Below are positions 35,427 through 46,651 of a stretch of DNA of 64,000 bases, one piece after another; position 1 is the first letter of the stretch; the number at the start of each line of letters is the position of its first letter. The translations under genes were made by a program, and so were the position numbers. The notes beneath the pieces are model-generated. The model was not told where the DNA came from and did no database searches. It saw nothing but the letters and a program-made list of their open reading frames with translations. The DNA comes from Archegozetes longisetosus (lineage: Eukaryota > Arthropoda > Arachnida > Sarcoptiformes > Trhypochthoniidae). The DNA lies in the NCBI GenBank assembly GCA_018873245.2, contig JAEMBT020000004.1, positions 2,280,573 to 2,344,572 on the forward strand, written 5' to 3'.

Positions 35427-36421
35427 AGAAAAGAAGGATGGATTGATAAGCCATTGTAATTGGGGGCTGAGTTTTGATGGTATGATTCATTAGTATCTAC
35501 AGTCTCTCAATCCATACTAAAATAGAAGTTGTCAGTTCCACGAGTGGACAAAGTTATGAGACTTTTTCTTAAATTATTTAACATTAGGCCTATGGGCGAC
35601 CCCTTCGACTTTGAGCAATTTTCTAAGTACCGCGCCCCAACGCCAGAGAGATGATATTTTGTATATAGTAAAGCAATGAGCCTTAGAAAATTTTGGATAG
35701 GTGTCCAGAGTGGGACGCCGCCTATAACATGGAAAAACCGGGATCAAAATATGGATATTTAAGCCATAGATTACAGTGTAAGTTCACATTTAGATTCTAA
35801 ACCATGTAATTCGATAATTAATTCGAGGCAAAAAGAGTTGGTGGGCGTTAGTGTGCCCTATCGTCCGAATCCATATCCAACCCTTTAATTCTGTATCTGT
35901 ATCTTCGATGTCGGGCGGCTCGAATATCTCTATTAATGAGGCGTGGGGATCGCGTAGAACTCAGGAAAGGGTGGGCTATCACCCTATATGCTTAACCTCC
36001 GTAGCCGGGATTCTAACCTCGAACCAGAATTTCATGTCCCAATGAAACCAATTGATAGAGTGAAAATAAACCTACATTGCATTATATGTCAAATGTCTAA
36101 ATTTTGATACCCCGTTTTTCCATGTTATAGGCGGCGTCCCACTCTGGACATCTATCCAAAATTTTCTTAGGCTCATTGCCTTACTATATACAAAATATCA
36201 TCTCTCTGGCGTTGGGGCGCGGTACTTGAAAAATTGCTCAAAGTCAAAGGGGTCGCCCATAAGCCTAATGTTAAATAATTTACGAAAGTCTCATAACTTT
36301 GTCCACTCGTGGAACTGACAACTTCTATTTTAGTATGGATTGAGAGACTGTAGATACTAATGAATCATACCATCAAAACTCAGCCCCCAATTACAATGGC
36401 TTATCAATCCATCCTTCTTTG
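35427..36421. mobile_element. Foldback element with ~320-bp near-identical arms
   Basis: The left arm 35427-35752 and right arm 36098-36421 are inverted copies with only scattered mismatches. They contain words such as AGAAGGATGGATTGATAAGCC, GTCCACTCGTGGAACTGACA and GGCGTTGGGGCGCGGTACTT. The 345-bp centre is GC-richer and holds a 64-codon frame (35851-36045) without recognised domains. The minus-strand word GGTTCGAGGTTAGAATCC in it resembles a pol III B box, but no tRNA fold follows. Target duplication not clear. Confidence 0.8.
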
Positions 36422-37316
36422 TGAATACGAGGGAAAATAAATTTTGATTTGAAGTAAAACATTTGAGTCTCAAGTCATGCGAAATATCTACTAATTCGAT
36501 ACAATACTTACTAAGGCTGTGTAGAATTTGTTCAAAACTCAGGTTAAGTCTATTATTTTATAGATTCGTTTATTTGATAACACAAGTTCGAATCAAGATT
36601 CAGGTTCGGCACAAAACTATCAAATAGTGGCTGCGCGTACTTCCATTCAGAATCCTCCCCCATTTAATTCTGATGAAACACGGTAAGGATGTTAAGGTTC
36701 ATTAGTAAAGTATATTGGGGGTTTTGTTTCTTGCAAATATGCTGCAGAGGGCGCCCAAAACACTTAACAATTCAAATATTCAATTGCTAATAACCCGGAA
36801 TCCTTTGAACACACCTTAATGAAAATTTGTATACTATGAGAAAATAATGAGCTGTATTCAGTAATAGCATGAAGTTTGTATTTTACCCTTTATAAGCGGG
36901 TAATTAAAAAATTTTAAAGTTTCAAACGTTTTTTTCGAAGTGTTGACCTTCGAGATCAGACCCAATCTTTTTTGTTTTTGTAGTAAAACATTATCAAGTA
37001 TATTTTAGCAAAAAGATTAGGTCCGATCTCGAAGGGCAATAGATTGAAAAATCGTGAAAACTTTTTATGTGCACATATTAAATTCATTTTAAGTTTTTTA
37101 CCTGACATTTTTATCAAAAATACTAAAATATGCTCAAAATTCTTTAGGTTAGCGAAGAAAAACCGAATATTTTACTGATCAACTATTATATATTTATTTT
37201 TTAATTTTATAATGTATTAGTTTTATTTTATTTATGCAAAAAAAGTCTGAGTGATGTAACAAAATATTTCAATGTTGGAGTTTTAATACAAACATAATCA
37301 ATTACTAGATATTATA
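36422..37316. other. Intergenic with one short palindrome, no gene seen
   Basis: Within it, 36945-36995 and 37010-37055 are inverted copies (CGAGATC.GACC.AATCTTTTT against AAAAAGATT.GGTC.GATCTCG), possibly a tiny MITE of about 110 bp. Otherwise AT-rich. Confidence 0.4.
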
Positions 37317-39655
37317 GGGTTCCATGACACTTAATCGTCCGACACTTATTCGTCAGACACTTGTTCGTCTACATTTGTTCGTCTGAGACACTTATTCGTC
37401 GAACACTTGTTCGTCGGACATTTGTTCGTCTAAGACATTTGTTCGTCTAAGACATTTGTTCGTCTAAGACATTTGTTCGTCTAACACACTTACTCGTCCA
37501 AGGCATTTGTTCGTCTAACACACTTACTCGTCCAAGACATTTGTTGGTCCATTCTATTTAATAAAATATTTACTCCCAATATTTTTGTATTATTCTCTCA
37601 CTTCATTGGTAAACAGCACAACAGAAGATAACTGAGGACGTTATCTTTCATCAAAATTGTAAGTATTATTTCCATTTCTATCTACTTTTTTGTATTTCTA
37701 GATCATCAAGCCTTAATCCATCTAGATCTCAAAATGCCACTGGAATTTGTGAAGAGTACCAAAGGTAAGGATCAACTTGTCCACGATTGATACATTTTCA
37801 ACAAGGATTATACTAAATCAGGTAAGACTTATTGGAAATGCATAAAATATATTGAAAATTGTAAAGGGCGCGCGCATACGGATGGCGAAAGGGTGATTCA
37901 TCACTCTGATAATCACAACCATGTCCCACAAGCGGCAAGAATCGATGCAAAGAAAGTTTTGGCTAAACTCAAAGATAAAGCAACAAACATAGATTTGACT
38001 CCACAACAAATTGTAGCTGCCGAAACATCAGGAATCTCTCGAGCAACCGCTGGTGTCCTTCCATCAGTCGCAGCTATGAAGAAGTCGACCCAAAGAATTC
38101 GACGTGCCGCTGAAGCTCCACTAGCAAGACCGACGTCCCTCACGGAATTAGATATCCAACCACCATACACCACGACACTTTCAAATCAATCTTTTCTCCT
38201 TTGGGACAGCGGCGCAGGAGACAGAAACCGGATTCTTATCTTTTCAACAGAGAGGAATTTGGAACTTCTCGCTTCAAGGGATAGCCATTGGATGGCCGAT
38301 GGTACTTTCAAGACCACGCCGCCACTTTTTTGTCAGCTGTTAACCATCCACGCGATTATCTTCAATGCTGTGGTTCCACTAGTATACGCTCTTCTTCCAA
38401 ACAAGACCAAGGAAACTTATAAGCGTCTTCTCGAACAATTGAATCGTCTTAAACCTTCCCTCAAACCAGCAAGCGTAATGACCGACTTTGAGCCAGCACT
38501 CTTTGGAGCTTTCTCGGAAATCTACGAAGGTATCAGGTGTCGTGGATGCTTTTTTCACTTCAGTCAATGTCTTTGGAGAAAGATTCAACAAAACAATGAT
38601 ATTCGGGAAAAATACACGGACGATAAAGACCCAGACTTCTCACTTCAGCTCAGACAGCTCATGGTACTCGCCTTTGTTCCAGAAGCCGACGTGATTGACA
38701 AATTTGAAGAATTAATGGCTTCACCTTTTTTTATTGAATACGAAGATCTTCTGCGGCCCCTCATCGACTATTTCGAGGACACTTGGATTGGACGGCTGAG
38801 TAGACGTGGACGAAGACTTCCAGAATTTCCACTTGCCCTCTGGAACCAATATACAGGAACACTTGAAGACTTGCCGAAGACCAACAACTCCGTCGAAGGA
38901 TGGCATAATTCATTTTCATCTCTTCTTTCGGCAAGCCATCCCACCATCTGGAAATTCATCGATGTATTAAAGAAAGAGCAAAGTCTGAACGAGCTCAAGA
39001 TTGAGCAGTTCATCGCAGGACAGGAACCAGAATCGAGACGAAGGATTTATCGGGAAACAGCAAAGCGGATTCAGAATATCGTCATGATGTATGGCTCACG
39101 GGATCTGGACAGCTATCTCATTGGAATCGCCCATAACTTGGAATTTCAATCAACTTAATTATTTTTATTCTTTCATTTGTATGTAATTCTTTAATTCTTA
39201 TTTATTATTATTTTCCTCACTATTATAGTTTTCGTAATTTTTTTTATTACAATTTTTAATTTGTAACTTTCGTCAAATAAATTGTGGAATATTGACTAAA
39301 ACATCGTATTTATTTCACTTGTGTTGTATCAAGGATAAATATATTTTCAGATGAACAAACATCCTGAAAGTGTCTTGGATGAGTAAGTGTGTTAGACGAA
39401 CAAGTGTCTTGGATGAGTAAGTGTCTTAGACGAACAAGTGTCTTAGACGAACAAATGTCTTAGACGAACAAGTGTCTTAGACGAACAAATGTCTTAGACG
39501 AACAAGTGTCTTAGACGAACAAGTGTCTTAGACGAACAAGTGTCTTAGACGAACAAGTGTCTTAGACGAACAAATGTCCGACGAACAAGTGTTCGACGAA
39601 TAAGAGTCTCAGACGAACAAACGGCGACGAACAAGTGTCCTGATACCTCTATCTT
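37317..39655 (+). mobile_element. Second MULE transposon, ends made of 17-19-bp minisatellite units
   Basis: Left end 37317-37560 and right end 39360-39655 each consist of about 12-15 copies of a short unit, GACACTTGTTCGTCTAA and variants (TTACTCGTCC AAGGCA), in opposite orientation. The terminal repeats are therefore long but internally tandem. Between them lies a FLYWCH-MULE transposase gene. The outermost bases are GGTTCCATGACACTT and, inverted, GGTATCAGGACACTT. A clear 9-bp target duplication was not found by eye. Confidence 0.8.
37734..39158 (+). CDS. MULE transposase, intronless, one in-frame stop
   Basis: From the ATG at 37734 the frame is 475 codons including the final stop, interrupted only by a TGA at 37788-37790 (codon 19). 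Without that stop, an ORF still runs from 37893. The N terminus is a FLYWCH finger: YIFNKDYTKSGKTYWKC, then the RVIHHSDNHNHVP histidines. The catalytic core follows: WMADGTFKTTP (first Asp), PLVYALLPNKTKETYKR, VMTDFEPALFGAF (second acidic residue), CFFHFSQCLWRKIQ and NNSVEGWHNSF (Glu). Base composition is clearly richer in GC than the surroundings, suggesting recent arrival. The relative at 32.0-34.2 kb has two introns where this copy has none. Either inactive by one nonsense change, or starting downstream without the finger. Confidence 0.82.
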
Positions 39656-40342
39656 ACTTTTATTAAGTAAATATTCATCCTAGATTTCGATTAATTATAA
39701 ATAAGAAAACTTATCAAATCGATTGTTCAATGTTTGATTAATAGACTTTCTCTTTCTAGCATTGTTGTCCTGAATTCAAGGATTAGACAAAGTTTATTAT
39801 TTAATTTTCATTTAATGAAAAAGTATTAAACTTGATTGTTTTTACTATTCTGTGTTACTGTACGAACTTTGATGGAAGTTTGAAAGAATTAGATATCAAT
39901 ATCTAAAACATATAATAAAATAGATGTCGTAACAAACAATTGAAAATGTATTGAAGAGAGAATTCATGATCTATTACAGCATTTAAAGATATACCTTTCT
40001 ATTGCAGAAGACTCTAATTACTATCTGTCTAAATGTGCATAAGAGATACATTAAGTTCTGACTGCTCGTGAGAAAATTTCTATTACTTGCTTTCAAATGT
40101 CAAATGTTTATCGATTAAGTAAAAGTTAACATGTAACTTATTTCTTTTTGATTAATACTTTTTATACAAGCTTCTCAAATGAAATTCATATTTGAAACAA
40201 TTAAAAACATAAGTAAATATTGAATGATTATCTAAAATAAAGTCTAGTGCTTGTTTTAGGAATTTTTAATGTCAACATAATTTTCGTATCTGACCGTCCA
40301 TCTGACTTCTAAACTCAATTAAATAAATTTTCAAGGTGTAAG
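39656..40342. other. Upstream of ionotropic receptor, no gene seen
   Basis: AT-rich. It could hold earlier, unrecognised exons of the ionotropic receptor, whose N-terminal part is incomplete in my reading. Confidence 0.35.
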
Positions 40343-42079
40343 ATGAATGAATTTTGCGAGACCTCTCCAAGATCACCACTTTTGGAAGCCGTTAAAACCA
40401 ATGTCTCTCTAAATAGTTTGAGTATTGGTATATTTCCAGATGAGGTAAGAAAAAATGGCAGTCAGTTTAATTTTCAGTCGAACCAGAAGCCACGGATACC
40501 TAATGGATGCTTTGATTAATTTTTTATGATAAAGGTATTTGGAATATATTTAGATTCAATCGTATTCTGTCATAAGTCTATGTATTTTTTCAAAATTCTA
40601 AAACAAAAGTTCAATTCGAGGTAAGATTAATTATTCAAAATATAAAGAACTAATATAAATTACAAGAATTATTGATTAATAAATCAGTTTTTCTCCGTTT
40701 AATAAGAATTACATTAGAAATAGCAGACAAGAGTGATCCGGGATATAGGTTAGGTTATGGTTCATGGAATGGTGCTCTTGGACTTATAAAGGAGAAAGTA
40801 TGTTGCTCACAAAGATGCCCTGAGTTTTCTCTCTATCTTGAATCTAATCCGATCTTATTTTAATATCTATAATTTATTTTTAAGTCAGTAGACTTTTTCA
40901 TTATCCCATTTTCATACAATGAAAAAAGGGCATCTGTTGTTGATTATCCTTATTTATTACCTGGAGAGAAATCTATCGCTATGCTGAGTAGCCCTCGTGT
41001 TAAAATCGATAACAATCTTTACCAAATTTTCAACTGCTTTGAGTATCGTGTCTGGATTTTGATATTGATTTTCTATTTAATATTGTCACTCATCAACTCA
41101 TTGAAAACGAAAGACTTGATAACTAAAATATTTATTGCAATAGATTATGCAATCATTCTTACTGGAAAAGGTCTATAGTGAGAAAGCTCTTTAAATTAGA
41201 GTACCAAAATTTATTACTTTTAGATCCGAATTTGAAAAGTTATCATAATAGCTATTTTATTATAATTTGGATCTTTTCGTCAATTATTTTGTATAATTTT
41301 TTTGGGAGCAATATTTTATCAAGACTTGTGGTTAAAAAAGTAGTAATAATCGAAAATATCAAACAACTCATAGATGAAAACGATATCAACATCATAGTTC
41401 TCCAGAAGTCTGACTCTCACAAAATTCTCAAAAAAGTTGAGTAATCTATATCCATTCGAATCTTAATCAAGTATTTAATACTACTTTTTCATAGGCTTTT
41501 GGTATTCTTGAACCAAGAATAGAAGAAATCAAGTTGGAAGATGTTTATAATATTGAACTTGCAATCAAATTAATGAATCACAAACACGTTTATATATCGA
41601 GTCAATTTGAAGTGAGAGATCTCATCAAATTTTTCTATCAGTACAATCTTATAGAAACCGGAGAAAACATCTATCCTTTCATGTATGGATTGGTAATCAG
41701 GAAGTCATTGAATTCTTTCACTAAAATAAAAATTAAAAAATTGTAACAATTTTAAGATAATATGGAATTTAAATATTTATAGTATTTAAATATTTTTATG
41801 TTTTTTAGGATCAATGGATTGCATGAGTTCGGCATCATTCAATTCTTAAGCAGACAAGAAGCTATTTTTCATAAATATAAGGAAACGCCAGTTAAGAACG
41901 TTACTCACGGATTAGATGTCACTCCAAACAGAACTGATGTAAATGAAGATCAAGATGTCTCGAGCCTAAATATCAGTTGTTTGAGAATTGGATTTATTTC
42001 ATTAAGCTTTGGAAGTATTGTTTCATTCTTAGTCTTCGTAGTTGAAAAAATTCAATTTCAAAATTTACTGAGATTTTAA
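40343..42079 (+). CDS. Ionotropic receptor (variant glutamate-receptor family), 5' part uncertain
   Basis: Well-supported exons are about 40690-40797, 40885-41170, 41224-41435, 41495-41742 and 41809-42079. All are in phase, with 53-87-bp GT-AG introns. They encode the end of the first ligand-binding half (DPGYRLGYGSWNGALG, then SVDFFIIPFSYNEKRASVVDY), a first membrane helix (WILILIFYLILSL), a pore-loop region, a second helix (YFIIIWIFSSIILYNFF), the second ligand-binding half and a third helix (IGFISLSFGSIVSFLVF). This order is that of chemosensory ionotropic receptors, cation channels of sensory neurons. Upstream, 40343-40444 (MNEFCETSPRSP...FPDE) and a GYLMDALINF piece near 40490-40530 look like the N-terminal lobe. 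Their phases do not fit without a base change, so either exons are missed or the 5' part is decayed. Divergent; no amino-terminal domain. Confidence 0.7.
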
Positions 42080-42329
42080 AGATGTTCATTAAGCAAGAAA
42101 TTGTATTTCTTCTACTAGATTAATGTTCGATATCTTGTATTTGTTGCTTCATTTTAGACTCCATGCAATAAAATATAAATTTTTCTGAATCCCGTTTACG
42201 ATCGACAACAAGTTATGTAAAGAGAATACGTTACTAAGATTTTCGATACTAGAGAATAACTCCAATCAAAACATACTACATAAAACTTTAACTCGCACTA
42301 AATCCAATTATTTAATTAAAATTTGAGCA

Positions 42330-42535
42330 ACAAATGTTTGCAAATCTTATATAAATTAACGTTGTTACTCAAAACATATGAATGATTAACATTGAGGGTA
42401 ATTAATATATATACCCAAAGATCTCTAACATAACCGAAAATGTAGTTGTATCTAGGCTGACATGACTGCTTACAGATCGGATTCAGATGATCGCACGTGG
42501 CACTCAGAAACACTAGTTCCTGAATTAGTGAAAAA
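42330..42535 (-). pseudogene. 3' fragment of a TIL-domain gene
   Basis: The minus strand reads CDHLNPICKQSCQPRYNYIFGYVR, matching the last TIL domain of the gene at 43795-44863. It is interrupted soon after and has lost cysteines. Similarity also covers the 3' untranslated region (GAGCAACAAATGTTTGC... against GAGTAACAATTGTTTAC...). It is a truncated duplicate; the earlier exons are missing. Confidence 0.75.
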
Positions 42536-43720
42536 GATTTCTTTCACCTACATTAAAATGTCAAACAATATTTAAGTTATTTCCCATACGATTCCTTATC
42601 TACCAAGTTAATCTATAAGACGGTACTTGTTTTTACATTGATTAGAGAGATATTAAATACTGAGTTGCTATTCAAATTCTATGAAGCAATAATTGTTTCA
42701 TCAATAATAGGTTGTCATGGCATGTGTCAGATAGTTATGTAAGGTTTTGGCTATAGAAACGAGTTCAATCTATAGATAGAGTCTGTATAAAAAAACCAAG
42801 AGTTCAAAAAGTCATGTTAATTCATATAGATTTCTAAATTGAAATATAGCTGAACCTAAAAGTCATTACTTTGTCTAAGCAGATTAGAAATGATTCGGCG
42901 TTGAGAGTTCACGATTTTATATTAAACTCATTAAATAAAGACTTGTATATTATGCGCAAAAGTATATACCTGGCATACTCACTAAAACGGACTACAAAAG
43001 ATTTTTAAAACTATTTTTGCTTTATTCATTTTGACAAAAGAATGATAGAATCAACGATTGATAGTCTGAAACAGAACTTACAAGTTGGAATCCATAAGAA
43101 TCATCGGTGACGCAGATAAAAAAGCAATGTTTGTAACTATCAGATAACTTGCATTGTCAATGTTTAATTTAAACTTATTCAAACAATACAGTTATATTTA
43201 TGAGGCTATTCATAAAGGCTAAAATGAATAAAAGCCAACAATGAGATTTGAGTGAACGCAGGTATCGTGTTCCTGATATAGTTCTTTTATCTAATTTAAC
43301 TATAAACCTAGTAGTTCGTCTCAGCGACTACAACCGATATTTTATTTCTTTTGTTCACCTTTTGAATAGAGTGTCATTATCTGAATAGAGCTTATCATTT
43401 TTCTTGATCGTAAAAAGCAATAATTCAAATTAATCGATCAATTTTTTACCTTCAAAGATCTTTCTATATGAGTTTAAATTTTCGTTCAAGCTTTATAAAA
43501 CTTTTATTTTTTGACTTTTTAAACTCAAAATTATTTATATTCTCAGAATTTCAGTGAAGTAGTATTCAGCATATGATAGAAAGACTAACCTAAAGAAAAA
43601 TTTCGAAACATTGTTGACAATCTTAAAGAACCAATGAGAATCAATTTTTAAAACTTTCAACCCAAGAACACGATTACAATTAAAATAAATGCAAGACTTT
43701 ATTTCTACTCAATTCAGTTA
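42536..43720. other. Intergenic, no gene seen
   Basis: AT-rich spacer between the TIL fragment and the intact TIL gene. No exons, RNA gene or transposon ends recognised. Confidence 0.4.
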
Positions 43721-43794
43721 TTAAATCAAAAACTGAGTAACAATTGTTTACAACCTTTATATAAAATAACGTTTTGTTACTCAAAGCTTATCAA

Positions 43795-44863
43795 TCACTT
43801 GCATTCGTTATAGCTAACACATTTACCCAAGGAGTTTCTAACATAACCGAAAATGCAATTGCATTGGGGCTGACATGACTGCTTACAAACAGGACTCAGG
43901 TCATTACACGTCGGATCGCATAGACCACAAGAATTGAACTCTTCGTTGGGTCCACAATACATGTCAGAATTGATAACAGGGACGGTATCAGGAGATGTGG
44001 TACAATCCTTACGTAAAACACAACGACCAGTAGTGCTGTCGCGCAAATAACCGTCTTTACAAGTGCACGGATGATCGCTTAAACACTTATTATCACATGC
44101 CATCCTTGTACTGTCTTTACAATTACGTCCGCATTCATTGAAACAGTTGGTGGGCTTCTCATTAGTTGGACATCCGTTGAGTTCTAGTGTTAAAAGCAAT
44201 TTTAAATATAAAAATTTTCATTTAATCAAATTTGTTTATTTAAAAGTGGCTTTTTATGAAAATGTTAAGATATTGTGGTTCTTTGTTGCTGAGCGCGCAT
44301 GCATTTAGTAAAAGCTTTGTTGATAGTTTTTCATAATTGAATATAAATTGTCTGTTTGAAGAACAACATAAGTTTTTGTTAGATTACTACTACGTTTATC
44401 CAGTTTTAGTAAAAATCCAATAGCTTTAACGTACGCTCTACAATATAACAAGCTTTAGTTAAGGTCTAAGTTATCTCATTTTCGACTTTTACTTTTTATT
44501 TTTTAAGCAATGATTTAGAGATAAAATGAAAATATTTGCAAGTCAAATTTGTAATTTAGCGCTTACTTGTAGACGAGTTCTCCTTGCATTTACCTCCTTT
44601 ACAATCTGCTGATAACAAAAATTGACAACTTAATGACAAATCAATTGCTTTTAACTGTTTATGCAAAATAACCTTTTGTAGGTGCTGTGCGCGCTCCTTT
44701 ACGTCCATCTAAATTCGTATTAGTTCAATGAAAACTTTTGAATGTTAGCGTGAGGTTTAAAAAATGTGATTTTTTGTTCTGAAAACTTACCCATAGACTC
44801 ATGATCACACACAACTAGAGTTAAAGTTGACAAAATGACTACCAGTACTATTAGATTATTCAT
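43795..44863 (-). CDS. Secreted protein with two trypsin-inhibitor-like (TIL) domains, four exons
   Basis: Exons 44863-44791, 44708-44673, 44608-44567 and 44183-43795 join in phase 1 with GT-AG introns and encode 179 residues. Exon 1 is a signal peptide (MNNLIVLVVILSTLTLVVC) plus a few residues. Exons 2 and 3 add a short basic linker (DGRKGARTAPTK, DCKGGKCKENSS). Exon 4 holds two cysteine-rich TIL domains: the first from GCPTNEKPTNCFNEC to CVLRKDC, the second from YCGPNEEFNSC to CVSYNECK. TIL domains have ten cysteines in five disulphides and usually inhibit serine proteases. They occur in haemolymph, saliva and venom proteins. The exposed reactive-site residue cannot be fixed by eye. A decayed copy of the 3' end lies just downstream. 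Confidence 0.83.
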
Positions 44864-46651
44864 GCTTATAGTGTTTTATTGGTTAGAACAAAATTATTCT
44901 TAGAAATGAATGCGAAATGAGATAACCTTAAAATTTATAGAAAATATTTTCTGTAATTTTATTTTTTTTATCTATAACAGCTGTTATTTTTAGCTCAAAA
45001 CCTGTCAAAATTAAACCACTTTATTCTTAATAAGCAAATAAGTCATTTTTATTGAACTTTTACTTATAAAATTATTGATGGGTTAAAGACTTACAGTCTT
45101 TCATTTTGATGGACTCTTCAGTTTAAAAAAATTTAAAACAAAAATCGTCTTACCGTATTTATATGAGAACTAATTGTTATCAAAGGGCTTAAAGCTTGTG
45201 TCTATTTTTAGCTCTTGTTTATATCAAATTTTAATCTAAATTTAGCACTAATTAACAAAAACACATTTAAATCAGGTGTTAAACTCTATTTGAAAATGAA
45301 ATAAATCTTGACTAATAGCTCATAAAAAATGCATACGATCTATATGTTTTTGATTCAAACTAAATTGGAGGCAATGACTTGTATCCGGTCGTTAACATTT
45401 AGCACATCTACTCATGAATAGAACTTATTTTCAGTTTTATCATTACTTATTAATGACAATGATCCTAGCCAAAAGATTATCATTGAGATAGTTTTAGAGT
45501 AAACTTTATTTTATATTGCATTAGTTTACAATCCAATTTTCATTCTTATTTATGAGTGAAGAATAATCACTAACAGTTACATTCTTACAAGAAACCCTGT
45601 ACCCGGACTTAACAGTAGTCTTTTATTCAATTATAACGAATATTTAACTTGAAGTTTGCAAATTATAACATTTTGACCTTCAGTCAAAAATATAGCAATT
45701 TAGACTCAAATAGAAAAACAATTATTAGTTAGAACTCATTAATTGAAGAACAGATTTGCAAATACATAAATTTAGTTACACAACAATTTGTTATAGATCA
45801 TTACACTCGCTCTTTCTGTCACAAATCTCCTTCACTCATATAAACACAGTGATTAAGTTAGATTTTGATAACATTATAGTTCAAATTTCTTAGACTAAGA
45901 TTTATTCATCTATCACAGGCTATTAATTTTGAATTTATAACTCTGATTATTTCTATAGCTATCTAATAATTTTCATTTCATTTTATAGTATTAGATGATA
46001 AGTAAAAGCTAATCTTTAATGTACTCTAACTTATGGAAGCATTAGTTAGTCTTCTTTTTCAAACAAAATATATCTTTCGAACAAAATATATTTATATGTT
46101 TAGACGATTAGTAATAAACTAATAAAAGAAATCTATGTCGTTCACAAGTGAGAATAGCATAATATTAGAAGAGCAAATATAATTTATAATAAGCTTCTTT
46201 CAATGTTATAATGTTTAACAGTTTCGAAATAATTGTTTTATGCTCATGTTAAAAATACATTTGTGAGCCACAAATCATATTTGAAAAAAAATCTTAAAAT
46301 CCTTTCTTAAGCCATAAAATTAAGTTAATTGAACGGATAAATTAAACAATTTGTTGAAGTTATTCGAACAAAACATAATGTTTCGTTGTGCCAGCAATAT
46401 TAACAATTAATAAAATATAAACTTTTAAACAGTAATCAAAGTTAAAAATAGTTAATTTGCTTTGAAATGATCGAAAAATACCATTCAATTGTTTCGTTAA
46501 AATCTAAGCCTAAAAATCTAAATATATTGAGCTAATAAATAGTTTGCTAATAAACTTTTTTTGCTAATTTTTAATCGTAAATACAAACTTTTAACTTGTT
46601 AAAATCTCAAAAACTCTTCAAACTTGACTCTGATCAGAAAATTAGACTTTC
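44864..46651. other. Intergenic, no gene seen
   Basis: Lies between the start of the TIL gene and the 3' end of the carbonic anhydrase gene, both on the minus strand. AT-rich, with no recognised element. It should include the TIL promoter. Confidence 0.4.

Noticed and set aside
35985-36010. B-box-like word GGTTCGAGGTTAGAATCC on the minus strand, suggesting a tRNA or SINE
   Set aside because: No matching A box at the right distance and no cloverleaf stems; the loop spacing is wrong for a tRNA T-arm.
37317-39655. Short units on both sides looked at first like a CRISPR array
   Set aside because: Units are contiguous without unique spacers, inverted between the two sides, and lie in a eukaryotic transposon.
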